Shown: piece by piece, positions 1 through 10,546 of the stretch
How positions within the stretch are numbered: the first letter of the stretch is position 1
Layout: every line of letters starts with the position of its first letter
Assembly (NCBI GenBank): GCA_022711435.1
Contig: JAKLFB010000015.1
Coordinates: 1-36,625 of the forward strand
From: Verrucomicrobiota bacterium
GTDB lineage: Bacteria > Verrucomicrobiota > Verrucomicrobiia > Limisphaerales > UBA1319
Direction of reading: 5' to 3'
Length of the DNA stretch: 36,625 bases
The notes under the pieces: model-generated
What the model saw: only the letters and a program-made list of their open reading frames with translations
Told to the model about the DNA's origin: nothing
The model's database searches: none
Translations under genes and position numbers: made by a program

Positions 1-1
1 T

Positions 2-103
2 CCGCGGGCGCTGCGGCAACCGGTGAGTAGCTGGCCGCGCCTGCGGAAGAACACCTACCGCCACGGCCCCATCGAATACTCCGTCGGCGAAATCTATGCC
101 TGA
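2..103 (+). CDS. C-terminal end of an unidentified protein (partial)
   Basis: An open frame enters from the left edge, encodes 33 residues and stops at TGA 101-103. The visible tail is basic and aromatic and ends in VGEIYA. Its codons have high third-position GC like the neighbouring genes, and a stop-free tail ending just before an AT-richer leader looks like a genuine gene end. No domain or family can be recognised from so short a piece, so no function is given. The only alternative is a chance open frame. Confidence 0.4.
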   Translation, partial: PRALRQPVSSWPRLRKNTYRHGPIEYSVGEIYA

Positions 104-650
104 ATTCCTAAACGGCATTGGGTTTAACCACACTCCGCCAGCGACTTACAAACCATCGGTGGAATCGACGACTGATGGATTGTAAGAGAGATTCCCGATA
201 AAAATGGAGCCGTGGGCGGACGACGCCAGGATACACGCCAGCCCTGCAACCTCAACAACGCGGCAAATTCTTACCATAAATCCTTCCAGAGTTAGCAATC
301 CACCCAGACGAATGCGCAGCTTCTCGCCAGCCGCATCCGATATCATCAGTAATGATTATCTCAATTATCACACCAATGTCAAGGACCTTGCCTGGCCCAC
401 GGCGGTTCCCCCCCGCGAAGGCCAATGCGAAGCCGTCCGTGCCGGGCTCGATGGCGCCCCCTGAGATTTGGTTGGCAGGTGCACGATGCGGACGCACTTT
501 GCGGGAAGGCTGCCGCTGGCGCCTCTCTCGAACACGCACGGTTCTGAGCCAACGAGCTGCGAACGAGTCGGCGATGGCGGTTGCCGGGCACGTCTGGAGC
601 GGCCTTGACTGTCAGCGCTTTGGTGCGAGAATTTCCTGCGAAAACAGACC
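104..650. other. Mostly non-coding stretch before the lyase gene
   Basis: About 550 bases lie between the left-edge gene tail and the lyase gene. The stretch is AT-richer near 140-370 than its surroundings. The only gene-like signal I see is a short minus-strand signal-peptide frame (146-277). Other open frames across 250-650 on both strands have compositions typical of antisense or chance frames in GC-rich DNA and no family features. Promoters for the lyase gene presumably lie here, but I found no convincing -35/-10 pair. Confidence 0.4.
146..277 (-). CDS. Short signal-peptide-bearing ORF, possibly a truncated secreted protein
   Basis: This 43-residue frame starts at ATG 275-277 and is preceded by a clear Shine-Dalgarno-like GGAAGG five bases upstream. 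Residues 1-21 have a basic start, a hydrophobic core and a small-residue region (ASSAHGS) that looks like a Sec signal-peptide cleavage site. The mature part is only about 22 residues. The N-terminus resembles those of secreted anchor-domain proteins of this kind of genome, but the body and any PEP-CTERM tail are missing. It may be a decayed 5' end of such a gene or simply a chance frame. Confidence 0.25.
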   Translation of the reverse strand: MVRICRVVEVAGLACILASSAHGSIFIGNLSYNPSVVDSTDGL

Positions 651-3038
651 ATGCACCGCCCGATCCCAACCCATTTCATGCTGATGCAACTCCTCCTCCG
701 CGCCATCGCGCTTTGCGGCCTCGCGGCTTCTGGGATGGCTGCCGCGCCCATCCCATGGACCGAGCGCGAGCCCAAGCCGAACGAGGTGGGCTATCGTCCC
801 GCCGACGGCGCGACGGCGCGGCTGAACCCGCCTTCTTTCATCTGGCTGCATGAGCCTCGGGCTATTTCCTACACCTTCCAGTGGTCCCGCAGCCCGGATT
901 TCACGGGAGCTGTGACGGTGGAGAGCCTGCCGTTCAACACGTATACGGACCATCGGACATGGGCGCCGGGCCTCTACCACTGGCGATACCGGTTTGCCGA
1001 CGCACAGAACAGGAGCTCGAACTGGAGCCAGGCGCGCTCGGTCCAGGTCCCGGCCGAGGCAAACGCATTCTCCATGCCCGATCGCGTGCAGCAGCGCGCG
1101 CGCGTGCCCGCGGGGCATCCGCGGCTGTTCCTGCGGCCGGAGGATCTGCCGCGTCTGCGCGCAGTCGCGCGGGGGGAGTGCGCCTCGAGCTTCGGCCCCC
1201 TGCGGGCGGAGGCCGACCGCCTGCTCCGGCGGGAGCCCACGCCGGAGCCGACGCGCCGGGGATCGGCGCGGGATCCTCTGCTGCGAGCCTACTGGTGGCC
1301 CAACCGCGAACAGACCTTGCGGGCATGCCAGGAAGCGGAGGTGCTGGCGTTCGTTTATCTTTTGACGGGCGAGGAGCGCTACGGCGCGGCCGCCCGGCGC
1401 TGGATCCTGCACCTGGCGGCTTGGGACCCGGACGGCCCCACCAATTTCCGGCTCAACTGCGAGGCTGCCAAGCCGCTGATCCACCGCCTGCCCCGGGCCT
1501 ATGACTGGGCTTGGGATGCCTTGTCCGATACCGACCGGCAGACTGTCCAGAAGGCCATGCTCCGGCGCGTCCAGGACGCCTGGGTCAGCGGCGAGGTCCA
1601 GCGCGGCGTTGGGCATTTGAACAGCCCGTTCAACAGCCACGGCAACCGGATCTGGCACAAGCTGGGCGAATGCGGCATCGCTTTTCTGGGCGAAATCCCC
1701 GAGGCGGAGACATGGCTCGATTACGCCGTGAACAAGTTCCATGCCTGCTATCCGGTCTGGTCCGACGATGACGGCGGATGGCACGAAGGGGTGAGCTACT
1801 GGGCGGGCTACATGAGCAAGGCGGTCTGGTGGCTTCAGGTCGCCGATTCCGCCCTCGGGATCGATGGGTTTAAGAAGCCGTTCTTCGCGCAGGTGGGGGA
1901 TTTTCCGATGTATGTGGCGCCTCCGCACTCGCCCAACATCGGGTTCGGCGATCTATCCTACCGGCCGGCTTCGTCCGGGTGGGGCGGGTTTCTCGAGTAC
2001 TTCATCCGGGAGGCAAGCCAGCGGCCGGACGGAGGGCACGCCGGCTACTGGCGCTGGTGGGCTCAGCAGTGGGGCATGGGCCAGCAGGATGGGATTGCCG
2101 GCTTCCTCTACCAGGCCAATCTGCCCCCGCTGCCGAGCCCAAAGGCGCCCACCGACCTCCCCTTGTCCAAGGTCTTTCACGGGATCGGCATCGCCAGCCT
2201 GCACACCACTCTGCTCGACAGCCGCGATGACGTCCATTTTCTGTTCAAGTCCAGCCCCTATGGCACCCAAAGCCACGGGCATAACCCCCACAACAGCTTT
2301 CAATTGAACGCCTATGGCGAGGCCCTGCTGACCACCTGCGTCTATCGCGACTGGCACGGCAGCCCGTTCCATTACCGATACGCCCACAGCACCCGGGCCC
2401 ACAACGCCGTCCTCGTCAATGGCGAGGGACAGATTCAACACACGGCTGCTCCCCATGGCCGGATCGTGGATTTCCGGGCGGCCCCGGGCTGGGATTATGT
2501 GGCGGGCGACGCGACGGGGGCTTACAGCAACCGGCTCGAGCGCTACCAGCGCCACGCCGTGCTGGTGCGTCCGGACCTGATCGTGATTTACGACGATCTC
2601 GAGGCTCGAGCCCCCGCGACGTTCCAATTCATGCTGCACGCCCTTGGCCCCTTCGATCTCGAGGCCGCCGGCCACCGTTTGCGCGTGGATCAGCCTCAGG
2701 CCGGAGTCATTGTCCAATACTGTCCGCCGGCCCCTCTTCGGTTCCGGCAGTCGGATGGGTTCGAGCCGCCGCCGGAACGACCGTTCCCCAACCAATGGCA
2801 TCTCGAGGCGGCCACCACCGAGCCGCGGATCGCTATAGGGATGATCACCGTTCTGGCCCCTTATCGGGCCGGGAAAGCGCCGGCCTTGAGCGCCGCTCGC
2901 CTGGAATCCTCGACCGCCCTGGGCGTTCGCATCGAGCGCGATGGCCAGGCGAGAACCGTCGGATTCCGCAAGCTCGGCGCCGCCGGCCCGGCGCGATTGA
3001 GTGATCTCGAGTTTGAAGGCCCGGTCGGCGTCCGGTAG
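651..3038 (+). CDS. Secreted DUF4962 / heparinase II/III-family polysaccharide lyase
   Basis: A 795-residue protein. Residues about 10-31 form a hydrophobic Sec-type signal peptide. The start could be ATG 651, 678 or 684; none has a strong ribosome-binding site, and the two inner starts place the hydrophobic stretch right at the N-terminus. Next comes a fibronectin-like N-terminal part (about 35-140), an alpha-helical toroid of DUF4962 type (about 140-490) with an Asn-Ser-His-Gly-Asn motif near 328-332, and a C-terminal beta-sandwich of heparinase II/III type. That sandwich carries SHGHNPHNSF near residue 541 and a Tyr/His-rich segment (YRYAHSTRAHNAV) near 577, both typical of the catalytic cleft of these lyases. 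Such enzymes cleave uronic-acid-containing polysaccharides by beta-elimination outside the cytoplasm. The substrate cannot be told from sequence. The gene stands alone, converging on the Yip1-like gene. Confidence 0.85.
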   Translation: MHRPIPTHFMLMQLLLRAIALCGLAASGMAAAPIPWTEREPKPNEVGYRPADGATARLNPPSFIWLHEPRAISYTFQWSRSPDFTGAVTVESLPFNTYTDHRTWAPGLYHWRYRFADAQNRSSNWSQARSVQVPAEANAFSMPDRVQQRARVPAGHPRLFLRPEDLPRLRAVARGECASSFGPLRAEADRLLRREPTPEPTRRGSARDPLLRAYWWPNREQTLRACQEAEVLAFVYLLTGEERYGAAARRWILHLAAWDPDGPTNFRLNCEAAKPLIHRLPRAYDWAWDALSDTDRQTVQKAMLRRVQDAWVSGEVQRGVGHLNSPFNSHGNRIWHKLGECGIAFLGEIPEAETWLDYAVNKFHACYPVWSDDDGGWHEGVSYWAGYMSKAVWWLQVADSALGIDGFKKPFFAQVGDFPMYVAPPHSPNIGFGDLSYRPASSGWGGFLEYFIREASQRPDGGHAGYWRWWAQQWGMGQQDGIAGFLYQANLPPLPSPKAPTDLPLSKVFHGIGIASLHTTLLDSRDDVHFLFKSSPYGTQSHGHNPHNSFQLNAYGEALLTTCVYRDWHGSPFHYRYAHSTRAHNAVLVNGEGQIQHTAAPHGRIVDFRAAPGWDYVAGDATGAYSNRLERYQRHAVLVRPDLIVIYDDLEARAPATFQFMLHALGPFDLEAAGHRLRVDQPQAGVIVQYCPPAPLRFRQSDGFEPPPERPFPNQWHLEAATTEPRIAIGMITVLAPYRAGKAPALSAARLESSTALGVRIERDGQARTVGFRKLGAAGPARLSDLEFEGPVGVR

Positions 3039-3081
3039 CCGATCCAGGCGGCGTCGGGCGAATCGGCGTGGCCGCGGCCTC

Positions 3082-3672
3082 CTACATCGCCCCGCGGGCC
3101 AGGCTCAGGAGGAAGGCCCGGGTCAGGACATGGCCGATCCCGCTGAGCGCCACGCAGACGAAGACAACCATCAGATAGAGCCCGAATCCCTTGGTGGGCG
3201 GGGGGCGGAGCATGTGCCCGGTCCCGCCGTAAAGCATGAGGGCCGATCCGATGGCCCCCGCCCCCCAGCAGAGCCAGGTCGGCAGCGCGGGATGGCAGTC
3301 CAGCAACCGGGCGCCGAAGACGGGGCCCAAGCCATACGCGACCAGCACGAAGCTGGCCGTGAAGGGCACCTCATAATGGAATCCGTTGCCCAGCCACCAC
3401 GTGGCGAGCGTCGCGACAACCACCACGCCCAAACCGATCCCGCATTCGGCCAGCCCAAACCGAATCGCGGCATCGACCGGGTAGCGGACCAGATGCCCGA
3501 ATTGGCCGACAGGATCGCCCCAACGCACCAAGGCCCAGCTCTCGGCCGCGGCAGTCAGCGCCAGCCACGGGACCAAATACAGGATCAGCACCTGCAGAGG
3601 GTGACGTTTGGACTCCCCGATCTTTTCCCACGTGGTGGCCGGCGTGACCGCCAACTTCAACGCCCATAACAT
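3082..3672 (-). CDS. Yip1-like multi-pass membrane protein
   Basis: A 196-residue integral membrane protein starting at ATG 3670-3672. The open frame continues upstream to 3900, but that part is low in hydrophobicity and rich in Pro/Arg, and the N-terminus chosen here (MLWALKLAVTPATTWEKI) is typical of Yip1-domain proteins, whose 'P..T...I' start precedes the membrane region. Five hydrophobic segments follow, at about residues 28-50, 80-100, 106-130, 134-157 and 162-186. Yip1 family proteins are poorly characterised in bacteria, and no catalytic residues are visible. The gene diverges from the VanZ-like/ComEC pair and converges with the lyase gene. Confidence 0.7.
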   Translation of the reverse strand: MLWALKLAVTPATTWEKIGESKRHPLQVLILYLVPWLALTAAAESWALVRWGDPVGQFGHLVRYPVDAAIRFGLAECGIGLGVVVVATLATWWLGNGFHYEVPFTASFVLVAYGLGPVFGARLLDCHPALPTWLCWGAGAIGSALMLYGGTGHMLRPPPTKGFGLYLMVVFVCVALSGIGHVLTRAFLLSLARGAM

Positions 3673-3987
3673 GATCGTGCCAGTGTAGTCGGCTTTAGGC
3701 GTCTGACAATCAAAATGGCGACAGGTACGGAACCTGCTCCTCGCGGGCAAGAGAACGGTCTTTGAAAAGGGCTGCAGGTGCGAGGCCTCCAAGGGCTGGG
3801 CAGGGCGCCCCTCTTCGGCATGGGGCTCGGGCCCCGCCGGCATTTTTGCCGGCTCGTGTTGGCCGGCGCTTCCAATCGCGCCCGGCATGAACTGGAGCAT
3901 TGCACGGGGCGAGGCAGGTCCATCATAGTGGCACGGTGTTTCCGGGGTGCCGGCCGGCCCGGCGCGGGCGCCCCGGAGGGCTCAATC
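3673..3987. other. Divergent intergenic region with hairpin
   Basis: A 315-base region between the divergent Yip1-like and VanZ-like genes. It contains a candidate minus-strand promoter (3682-3709) and a perfect 7-bp hairpin (GCCGGCA at 3836-3842, TTTT loop, TGCCGGC at 3847-3853). The hairpin would sit in the leader of the VanZ-like/ComEC transcript if transcription starts upstream of it. Open frames extend into the region from both sides, but their composition does not support coding. Confidence 0.4.
3682..3709 (-). promoter_or_regulatory. Candidate sigma70-type promoter for the Yip1-like gene
   Basis: Read on the minus strand: TTGTCA (3704-3709), a 16-bp spacer, then TACACT (3682-3687). 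The expected start of transcription is around 3675, only a few bases before the ATG at 3672, so the transcript would be nearly leaderless. This agrees with the absence of a Shine-Dalgarno sequence there. Found by eye only. Confidence 0.4.
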
Positions 3988-4479
3988 ATGTCACCTGCCA
4001 ACTCCCAGATGGCTGCCCTGCCGGCTGCGCGATCCGGATGGATCCGCTGGCTGCCGGCCATCGTCTGGATGGCCCTGATTTTTTGGGGATCGACCGACGC
4101 ATTGTCCGCGCGCCACACCTCGCGTTTTCTGGCGCCGCTGCTGCGGTGGCTGGCGCCGGGCATCGAGGAGAGCACGATCGCCCAGGTCCAATGGGTGATT
4201 CGCAAGGGCGGCCACGCGTTCGAGTATGCGGTGCTGGCGGGTCTGTACCTTCGGGCTTTGAGGAGGCCTGCGGGCAGCGGCGCAGGCCGGGGGCGGGCCG
4301 GGCGAATGGCGGCCGCCGCCTGGCTGCTGGCGGTCGCCTACGCCTTGTCCGATGAGTGGCATCAGTCATGGGTGGCCAGCCGATACGGATCGGCGCTGGA
4401 TGTGGGCGTGGATGCCCTGGGGGCACTCGCGGGCGTCTGGATCGTCTCGATATGGAGCGCCCGCCGGGAGCGGCGGTGA
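3988..4479 (+). CDS. VanZ-like membrane protein
   Basis: A 163-residue membrane protein. The start at ATG 3988 is chosen because GGAGGG (3974-3979) sits eight bases upstream; the longer frame from 3778 is Arg/Pro-rich and unlike protein. It has the VanZ-like pattern: an N-terminal membrane helix (about 16-32), the KGGHAFEYAVLAG segment, a helix carrying ALSDEWHQ (acidic pair followed by His-Gln), and a final helix with ALDVGVDALGALAG. VanZ-family proteins are small inner-membrane proteins; VanZ itself gives low-level teicoplanin resistance, and most homologues have no known function. Six bases separate its stop from comEC, so the two are probably co-transcribed. Confidence 0.8.
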   Translation: MSPANSQMAALPAARSGWIRWLPAIVWMALIFWGSTDALSARHTSRFLAPLLRWLAPGIEESTIAQVQWVIRKGGHAFEYAVLAGLYLRALRRPAGSGAGRGRAGRMAAAAWLLAVAYALSDEWHQSWVASRYGSALDVGVDALGALAGVWIVSIWSARRERR

Positions 4480-4485
4480 CGGGTC

Positions 4486-6933
4486 ATGAAACGGCCGCTG
4501 CTGATTGCGGCGGCCGGGTATGCCGCGGGGGTGCTGGCCGCGGCGGCCGCGACGCATCCGTGGGCGTGGCAATGTCTGGCGGGGGCGGTCCTGGCGGCGG
4601 GGGTTGGCTTTCTGCAGCCGGGGGGCTCGGCGCGCTGGATCGTGCCGCTGGCGCTCTGCGGCGCGCTCCATTTCTGGCTGCGAACCGAACCGATCTCGCC
4701 CCATGACCTGCGGCGATGGGCGGGCGACCCGCCCCGGATCGCATCGGTCCGCGGCCGGATGCTGCACACGCCGGTCGAAACCGCCGGCCGGATCGGGAAC
4801 CGGGATTATCGGCAGTCGCGGGTGGCGATCGAAGCGGATGAGGTCCGGGGAACCGGCGGCTGGCAGCCGGCCCGAGGACGCGTGCTGGCCACGGTCCGCG
4901 ACACGCTGGGGCCCGAGTATCACGGCGGGTGCCCCGTCGAGGTGACCGGCGTTTTGGAGCGTCCGCCCGGAGCCGCTGCCCGCGGCCTGTTCGATTACCG
5001 CCGGCATCTCGAGTGGCAGGGGATCCATTACCTCTTGCGAACCGATGGGCCCGGCGACTGGAGCCTGCAGGCCGGCGGCCAACCGCCGCAGCCGTGGCCG
5101 GACCGATGGCGCGCATGGGCCCAGGCCGCCCTGACCCGCGGCCTGCCGGACGAAGATGAACCGGTCCGCCTGATGTGGGCCATGGTGCTGGGCTGGAAGC
5201 CGGCCCTGACCGATGAGGTCAGCGAGCCGTTCATGCGGACCGGCACCATGCACATCTTCGCCATCAGCGGCCTGCACATCGTGCTGATCGCTGAGATCCT
5301 GGTGGCGGCCCTCCTGGTGGCGCGCTGTCCCCGGCGATGGTGCGGGCTGGCGGTGGTGCCGGCCATCTGGGCTTACACGGCGGCCACCGGCTGGCAGCCC
5401 TCGGCCGTGCGCGCCACGCTGATGATGAGCCTGGTGATCGGAGGCTGGAGTCTCCAGCGGCCGGGCGATCCGATCAATTCGCTGGCGGGCGCGGCGTTCA
5501 TCCTGATGGCATGGGATCCGCGCCAGTTGTTCCAGGTGGGATTCCAGCTGTCATTTGCGGTGGTGCTGGCCCTGGCGGTGGGGCTGCCCGCCTTGCGGGA
5601 AGGATGGTGGGGATCGGCCCCGCCCTCGGCCTGGGTGCCGCCTTCGGCGCCGTCCCGCCTCCAAAGCGCCATCGCCAGGACGATCCGATGGATCCGATCG
5701 AGCTCCGCAGTCTCGCTGGCGGCCTGGATGGGATCCCTGCCTCTCATCGCTCATTATTTCCATCTGGTGACGCCGATCTGCATGGCGGCCAATCTGATCG
5801 TGGTGCCGCTCAGCGCGCTGGCGCTGATCTCCGCCCTGGGCAGCCTGGCCTGCAGCGCCGTGTGCCCCGTCCTGGGCGAGCTGTTCAATCATAGCGGCTG
5901 GCTCTGGATGAAGCTCATGGCCGACATCTGCGACAGGCTCTCGGCTGTCCCGGGCGCGTTTTTCTATTTCCGATCCCCCGGGCCGATCGGCATCCTGGCC
6001 GCCTACGCCGCGATGGGATCCTGGATCCTCCTGGCCCGGACCCCGACCGTTGGATGGCGGTGGGCGGCCGGTTCGGCCACCGCCGCCGCCCTGGCTGTCT
6101 GGCTGCTGCCCGGGCGCGCGGGCAGCGCGGTCGAGATCGTCGTGCCGGCCTTGCGAAGCGGCGGGGCGATATGGATCGATCGCGCCGGGTGGCGCCGCGA
6201 TCTTCTGGTGGATGCCGCCGACGCCAGCGGCGCGCAGGCCGTGCTGGCTCCGTTGCTGCAATCCAGGGGTGTGAACCGGATCGGGCCCATGGCCTTGACG
6301 CACGGGGATGCCCGCCACGCGGGCGGGGCCATCGCCGTTTGGGAAACCTGGCGTCCCGAGGTGGTGTGGCGAAGCGAGATCCGATTCCGATCCCCGGTCT
6401 ATCGCGAGGCAATCGCATGGCTCGAGCGGGAGAAGATCCCGACCTGCCACGAGATTGTTCCCGGGCGCGGGGTCGATTGGCAGCGGTGGCATCCCCGGTC
6501 GGGCGACGCCTTCTCGAGAGCGGACGACGGGGTGTTGGTGCTGGTCGGTATCCTGCACGGAACTCGAGTGGCCTTGCTGTCGGATCTGGGCCCCAAGGGC
6601 CAGCAGGCCCTGCTCGAGCGGCCCGGGCTCGGGCCTGTGGACATCGTGATCGCCGGCATCCCATCGCCTGGCGAGCCCCTCACCGACGACCTGCTGGCGG
6701 CGCTCGATCCGCAACTGATCATCGTGCAGTCCGGGGATTACCCGGCCAGCGAGCGGCTCGGGCCGGCCATACGCAACCGGTTGGCCGCCCTCGGCCGGCC
6801 CGTGGTCTGCACGGAGGAAATGGGCGCCACAACCGTCCGAATCCGCTCCGGCGGACGATGGGAAATCGAAACGATGGTCGGCAAGCGATGGAGCGGCCGG
6901 GGCCGGGCAGACGATGGGGTCGGGGCAAAATAA
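4486..6933 (+). CDS. comEC: ComEC/Rec2-family competence protein with degenerate nuclease domain
   Basis: An 815-residue polytopic membrane protein of the DNA-uptake channel family. It has an N-terminal membrane pair followed by an OB-like DUF4131 region (about 75-190). The Competence core (about 215-500) contains the hallmark GTMHIFAISGLHIVLIAEI and, further on, AAWMGSLPLIAHYFHL and AANLIVVPLSALALI. The last third (about 540-800) aligns by pattern with the metallo-beta-lactamase-like nuclease domain. However, the usual HxDxDH motif reads HGDARH (H606 onward), the GHHGS histidine segment reads AGIPSPGEP, and the last histidine motif is replaced by GDYPASER. ComEC carries single-stranded DNA across the inner membrane; here the strand-degrading activity may be lost. 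It follows the VanZ-like gene by 6 bp. Confidence 0.88.
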   Translation: MKRPLLIAAAGYAAGVLAAAAATHPWAWQCLAGAVLAAGVGFLQPGGSARWIVPLALCGALHFWLRTEPISPHDLRRWAGDPPRIASVRGRMLHTPVETAGRIGNRDYRQSRVAIEADEVRGTGGWQPARGRVLATVRDTLGPEYHGGCPVEVTGVLERPPGAAARGLFDYRRHLEWQGIHYLLRTDGPGDWSLQAGGQPPQPWPDRWRAWAQAALTRGLPDEDEPVRLMWAMVLGWKPALTDEVSEPFMRTGTMHIFAISGLHIVLIAEILVAALLVARCPRRWCGLAVVPAIWAYTAATGWQPSAVRATLMMSLVIGGWSLQRPGDPINSLAGAAFILMAWDPRQLFQVGFQLSFAVVLALAVGLPALREGWWGSAPPSAWVPPSAPSRLQSAIARTIRWIRSSSAVSLAAWMGSLPLIAHYFHLVTPICMAANLIVVPLSALALISALGSLACSAVCPVLGELFNHSGWLWMKLMADICDRLSAVPGAFFYFRSPGPIGILAAYAAMGSWILLARTPTVGWRWAAGSATAAALAVWLLPGRAGSAVEIVVPALRSGGAIWIDRAGWRRDLLVDAADASGAQAVLAPLLQSRGVNRIGPMALTHGDARHAGGAIAVWETWRPEVVWRSEIRFRSPVYREAIAWLEREKIPTCHEIVPGRGVDWQRWHPRSGDAFSRADDGVLVLVGILHGTRVALLSDLGPKGQQALLERPGLGPVDIVIAGIPSPGEPLTDDLLAALDPQLIIVQSGDYPASERLGPAIRNRLAALGRPVVCTEEMGATTVRIRSGGRWEIETMVGKRWSGRGRADDGVGAK

Positions 6934-6981
6934 AACCAGCGCGATTCAAAGTGCCGCCCGTCGGCGAGCCGGCAGGCGCGC

Positions 6982-7032
6982 CCTCGCCCGCAGCAGCTTC
7001 CATCCAGTGAGCTTGCAGCGCTGCGGGCGAGG
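6982..7032. repeat. 13-bp perfect inverted repeat downstream of comEC
   Basis: CCTCGCCCGCAGC (6982-6994) and GCTGCGGGCGAGG (7020-7032) pair perfectly around a 25-base loop. With one bulge the stem could extend further outward (GCGCGCC against GGGCCGCGC). It lies 49 bases after comEC and 20 bases before a second hairpin. There is no U-tract, so it is not a classical intrinsic terminator. It could protect the 3' end or act with the next hairpin. Confidence 0.5.
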
Positions 7033-7051
7033 AGGGCCGCGCTCGAAATGA

Positions 7052-7079
7052 AACCGCCGGCGGTTGAACGCCGGCGGTT
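7052..7079. terminator. Bidirectional hairpin between convergent comEC and hppA
   Basis: An 11-bp perfect stem: AACCGCCGGCG (7052-7062), six-base loop GTTGAA, CGCCGGCGGTT (7069-7079). It lies between the ends of two convergent genes (comEC end 6933, hppA end 7148). The stem ends in two A-T pairs on each side but lacks a long T-tract, so Rho-independent strength is uncertain. Confidence 0.45.
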
Positions 7080-7147
7080 CGCCCGACAATAGGAGCCGAA
7101 CTGGCTGCGAACCCCCTCGGCAGGCCGGAGGTCGCGCGCCCGGTTTC

Positions 7148-9601
<2,454 letters not shown>

Positions 9602-9622
9602 CAATTGCTGCCCGACGGCGCC

Positions 9623-9644
9623 TTTCCCCGGTCTCGCCGGGAAA
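9623..9644 (-). other. Leader hairpin upstream of hppA
   Basis: On the minus strand the hppA leader can fold TTTCCCGG against CCGGGGAAA (one bulged base) around a short loop. The hairpin ends 22 bases before the chosen start codon. It could influence translation, or be accidental in GC-rich DNA. Confidence 0.3.
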
Positions 9645-9656
9645 AAACGAGCCTTT

Positions 9657-9685
9657 GGCCTATTGAAAGTCGCGAAAGCTGTCAA
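9657..9685 (-). promoter_or_regulatory. Candidate promoter for hppA
   Basis: Read on the minus strand: a perfect consensus -35 TTGACA (9680-9685), 17-bp spacer, then a weak -10 TAGGCC (9657-9662). The expected transcript would start near 9650 and include the leader hairpin. The -10 is poor, so this is only a candidate. Confidence 0.35.
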
Positions 9686-9820
9686 GAGCATTAGCGGCTG
9701 CTGCCAGCCTCTCCGCTTGCAGCCGATGGCCGAATAGAATGGATCCAACCGACGTATCCAACTCCATCGCAATCGGTTATCAGCCGGATCGCCCCTCGAA
9801 ACAGGCCCGAGCCCGCCAAA

Positions 9821-10546
9821 TCACCGAGAAGGGATTTCGCGGATCCGGATGTTGCGGAACCACACTTCGCCTCCATGGTCTTGGAGGAGGATGGGGCCCT
9901 TGACCTTGTCGCCAAAGCCGGCAACATCCTTGAACTTGCTTTGGGCGATCGCCTGCTTGAGCTGCGGGCTGGCGAGCGTGTAGGAGACAACCTTCTCTCC
10001 GTTGAGCCAATGCTCGACCTCCAGGCCGCGCACGACGATGCGGGACTGGTTGAACTGACCGGCCGGCCGCAGGGGCGGGCGCGTCGGCGGGATCAAATCG
10101 TAAAGCGAAGCTGTGCTGCCTTTGCCGGGCGGACGCTTCGCCAGGGCGGCAGCGTCGTCCAGCATCTGATACTCGTGGCCGATAGCCCTTCCGCGCTTCT
10201 CGCTGATCATGTACTTGACGCCGCCATTGGCTCCAGGCCCCAGCCGCCACTCCCATTCGAACTCGAAGTCGGTGAATTGGGCCGTGGTGACGATATCGCC
10301 GCCGCCGCCGCTCCGGAGGTGCTTGAGGCAGCCGTCTTCGACGGTCCAGCCCTTCTGCGGAAAATCGGTCCGGTTGAACCCGCGCCATCCCTGGGTCGTG
10401 CGGCCATCGAAGAGAGGGATCCAGCCCTCCGCATCCGGATCGGGTTGCCCCGCCCAAACCCACGGCGCCACCCAGACCATCGCACACCCTGCCAAGACGG
10501 CCTGACCTGCCAACATCGATAGCTTCCTCGAGATCCGATTCATCAT
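9821..10546 (-). CDS. Secreted DUF1080 (3-keto-disaccharide hydrolase-type) protein
   Basis: A 241-residue protein with a signal peptide (about 1-32; hydrophobic core, cleavage plausible after WVWAG) and a single DUF1080 beta-jelly-roll domain. Family marks are GWIPLFDGRTTQGWRGF near the start of the domain, the WTVEDGCLKH strand, FEFEWEWRLGPGANGGVKY, and the closing GPILLQDHGGEVWFRNIRIRE. Members of this family include enzymes that act on 3-keto-glycosides, and they are abundant in Planctomycetes and Verrucomicrobia, often near Gfo/Idh/MocA oxidoreductases. AAGGA lies a few bases before the double ATG, supporting this start. It shares a 425-bp divergent region with the PEP-CTERM gene. Confidence 0.88.
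   Translation of the reverse strand: MMNRISRKLSMLAGQAVLAGCAMVWVAPWVWAGQPDPDAEGWIPLFDGRTTQGWRGFNRTDFPQKGWTVEDGCLKHLRSGGGGDIVTTAQFTDFEFEWEWRLGPGANGGVKYMISEKRGRAIGHEYQMLDDAAALAKRPPGKGSTASLYDLIPPTRPPLRPAGQFNQSRIVVRGLEVEHWLNGEKVVSYTLASPQLKQAIAQSKFKDVAGFGDKVKGPILLQDHGGEVWFRNIRIREIPSR

Noticed and set aside
612..1928. Long minus-strand open frame opposite the lyase gene
   Set aside because: It lies antisense to a gene with clear domains; its Arg/Pro/Ala-rich sequence reflects GC-rich codon shadowing.
3673..3900. Upstream extension of the Yip1-like protein to 3900
   Set aside because: The extra residues are not hydrophobic or conserved in character, and the region holds a promoter candidate; ATG 3672 fits the family start.
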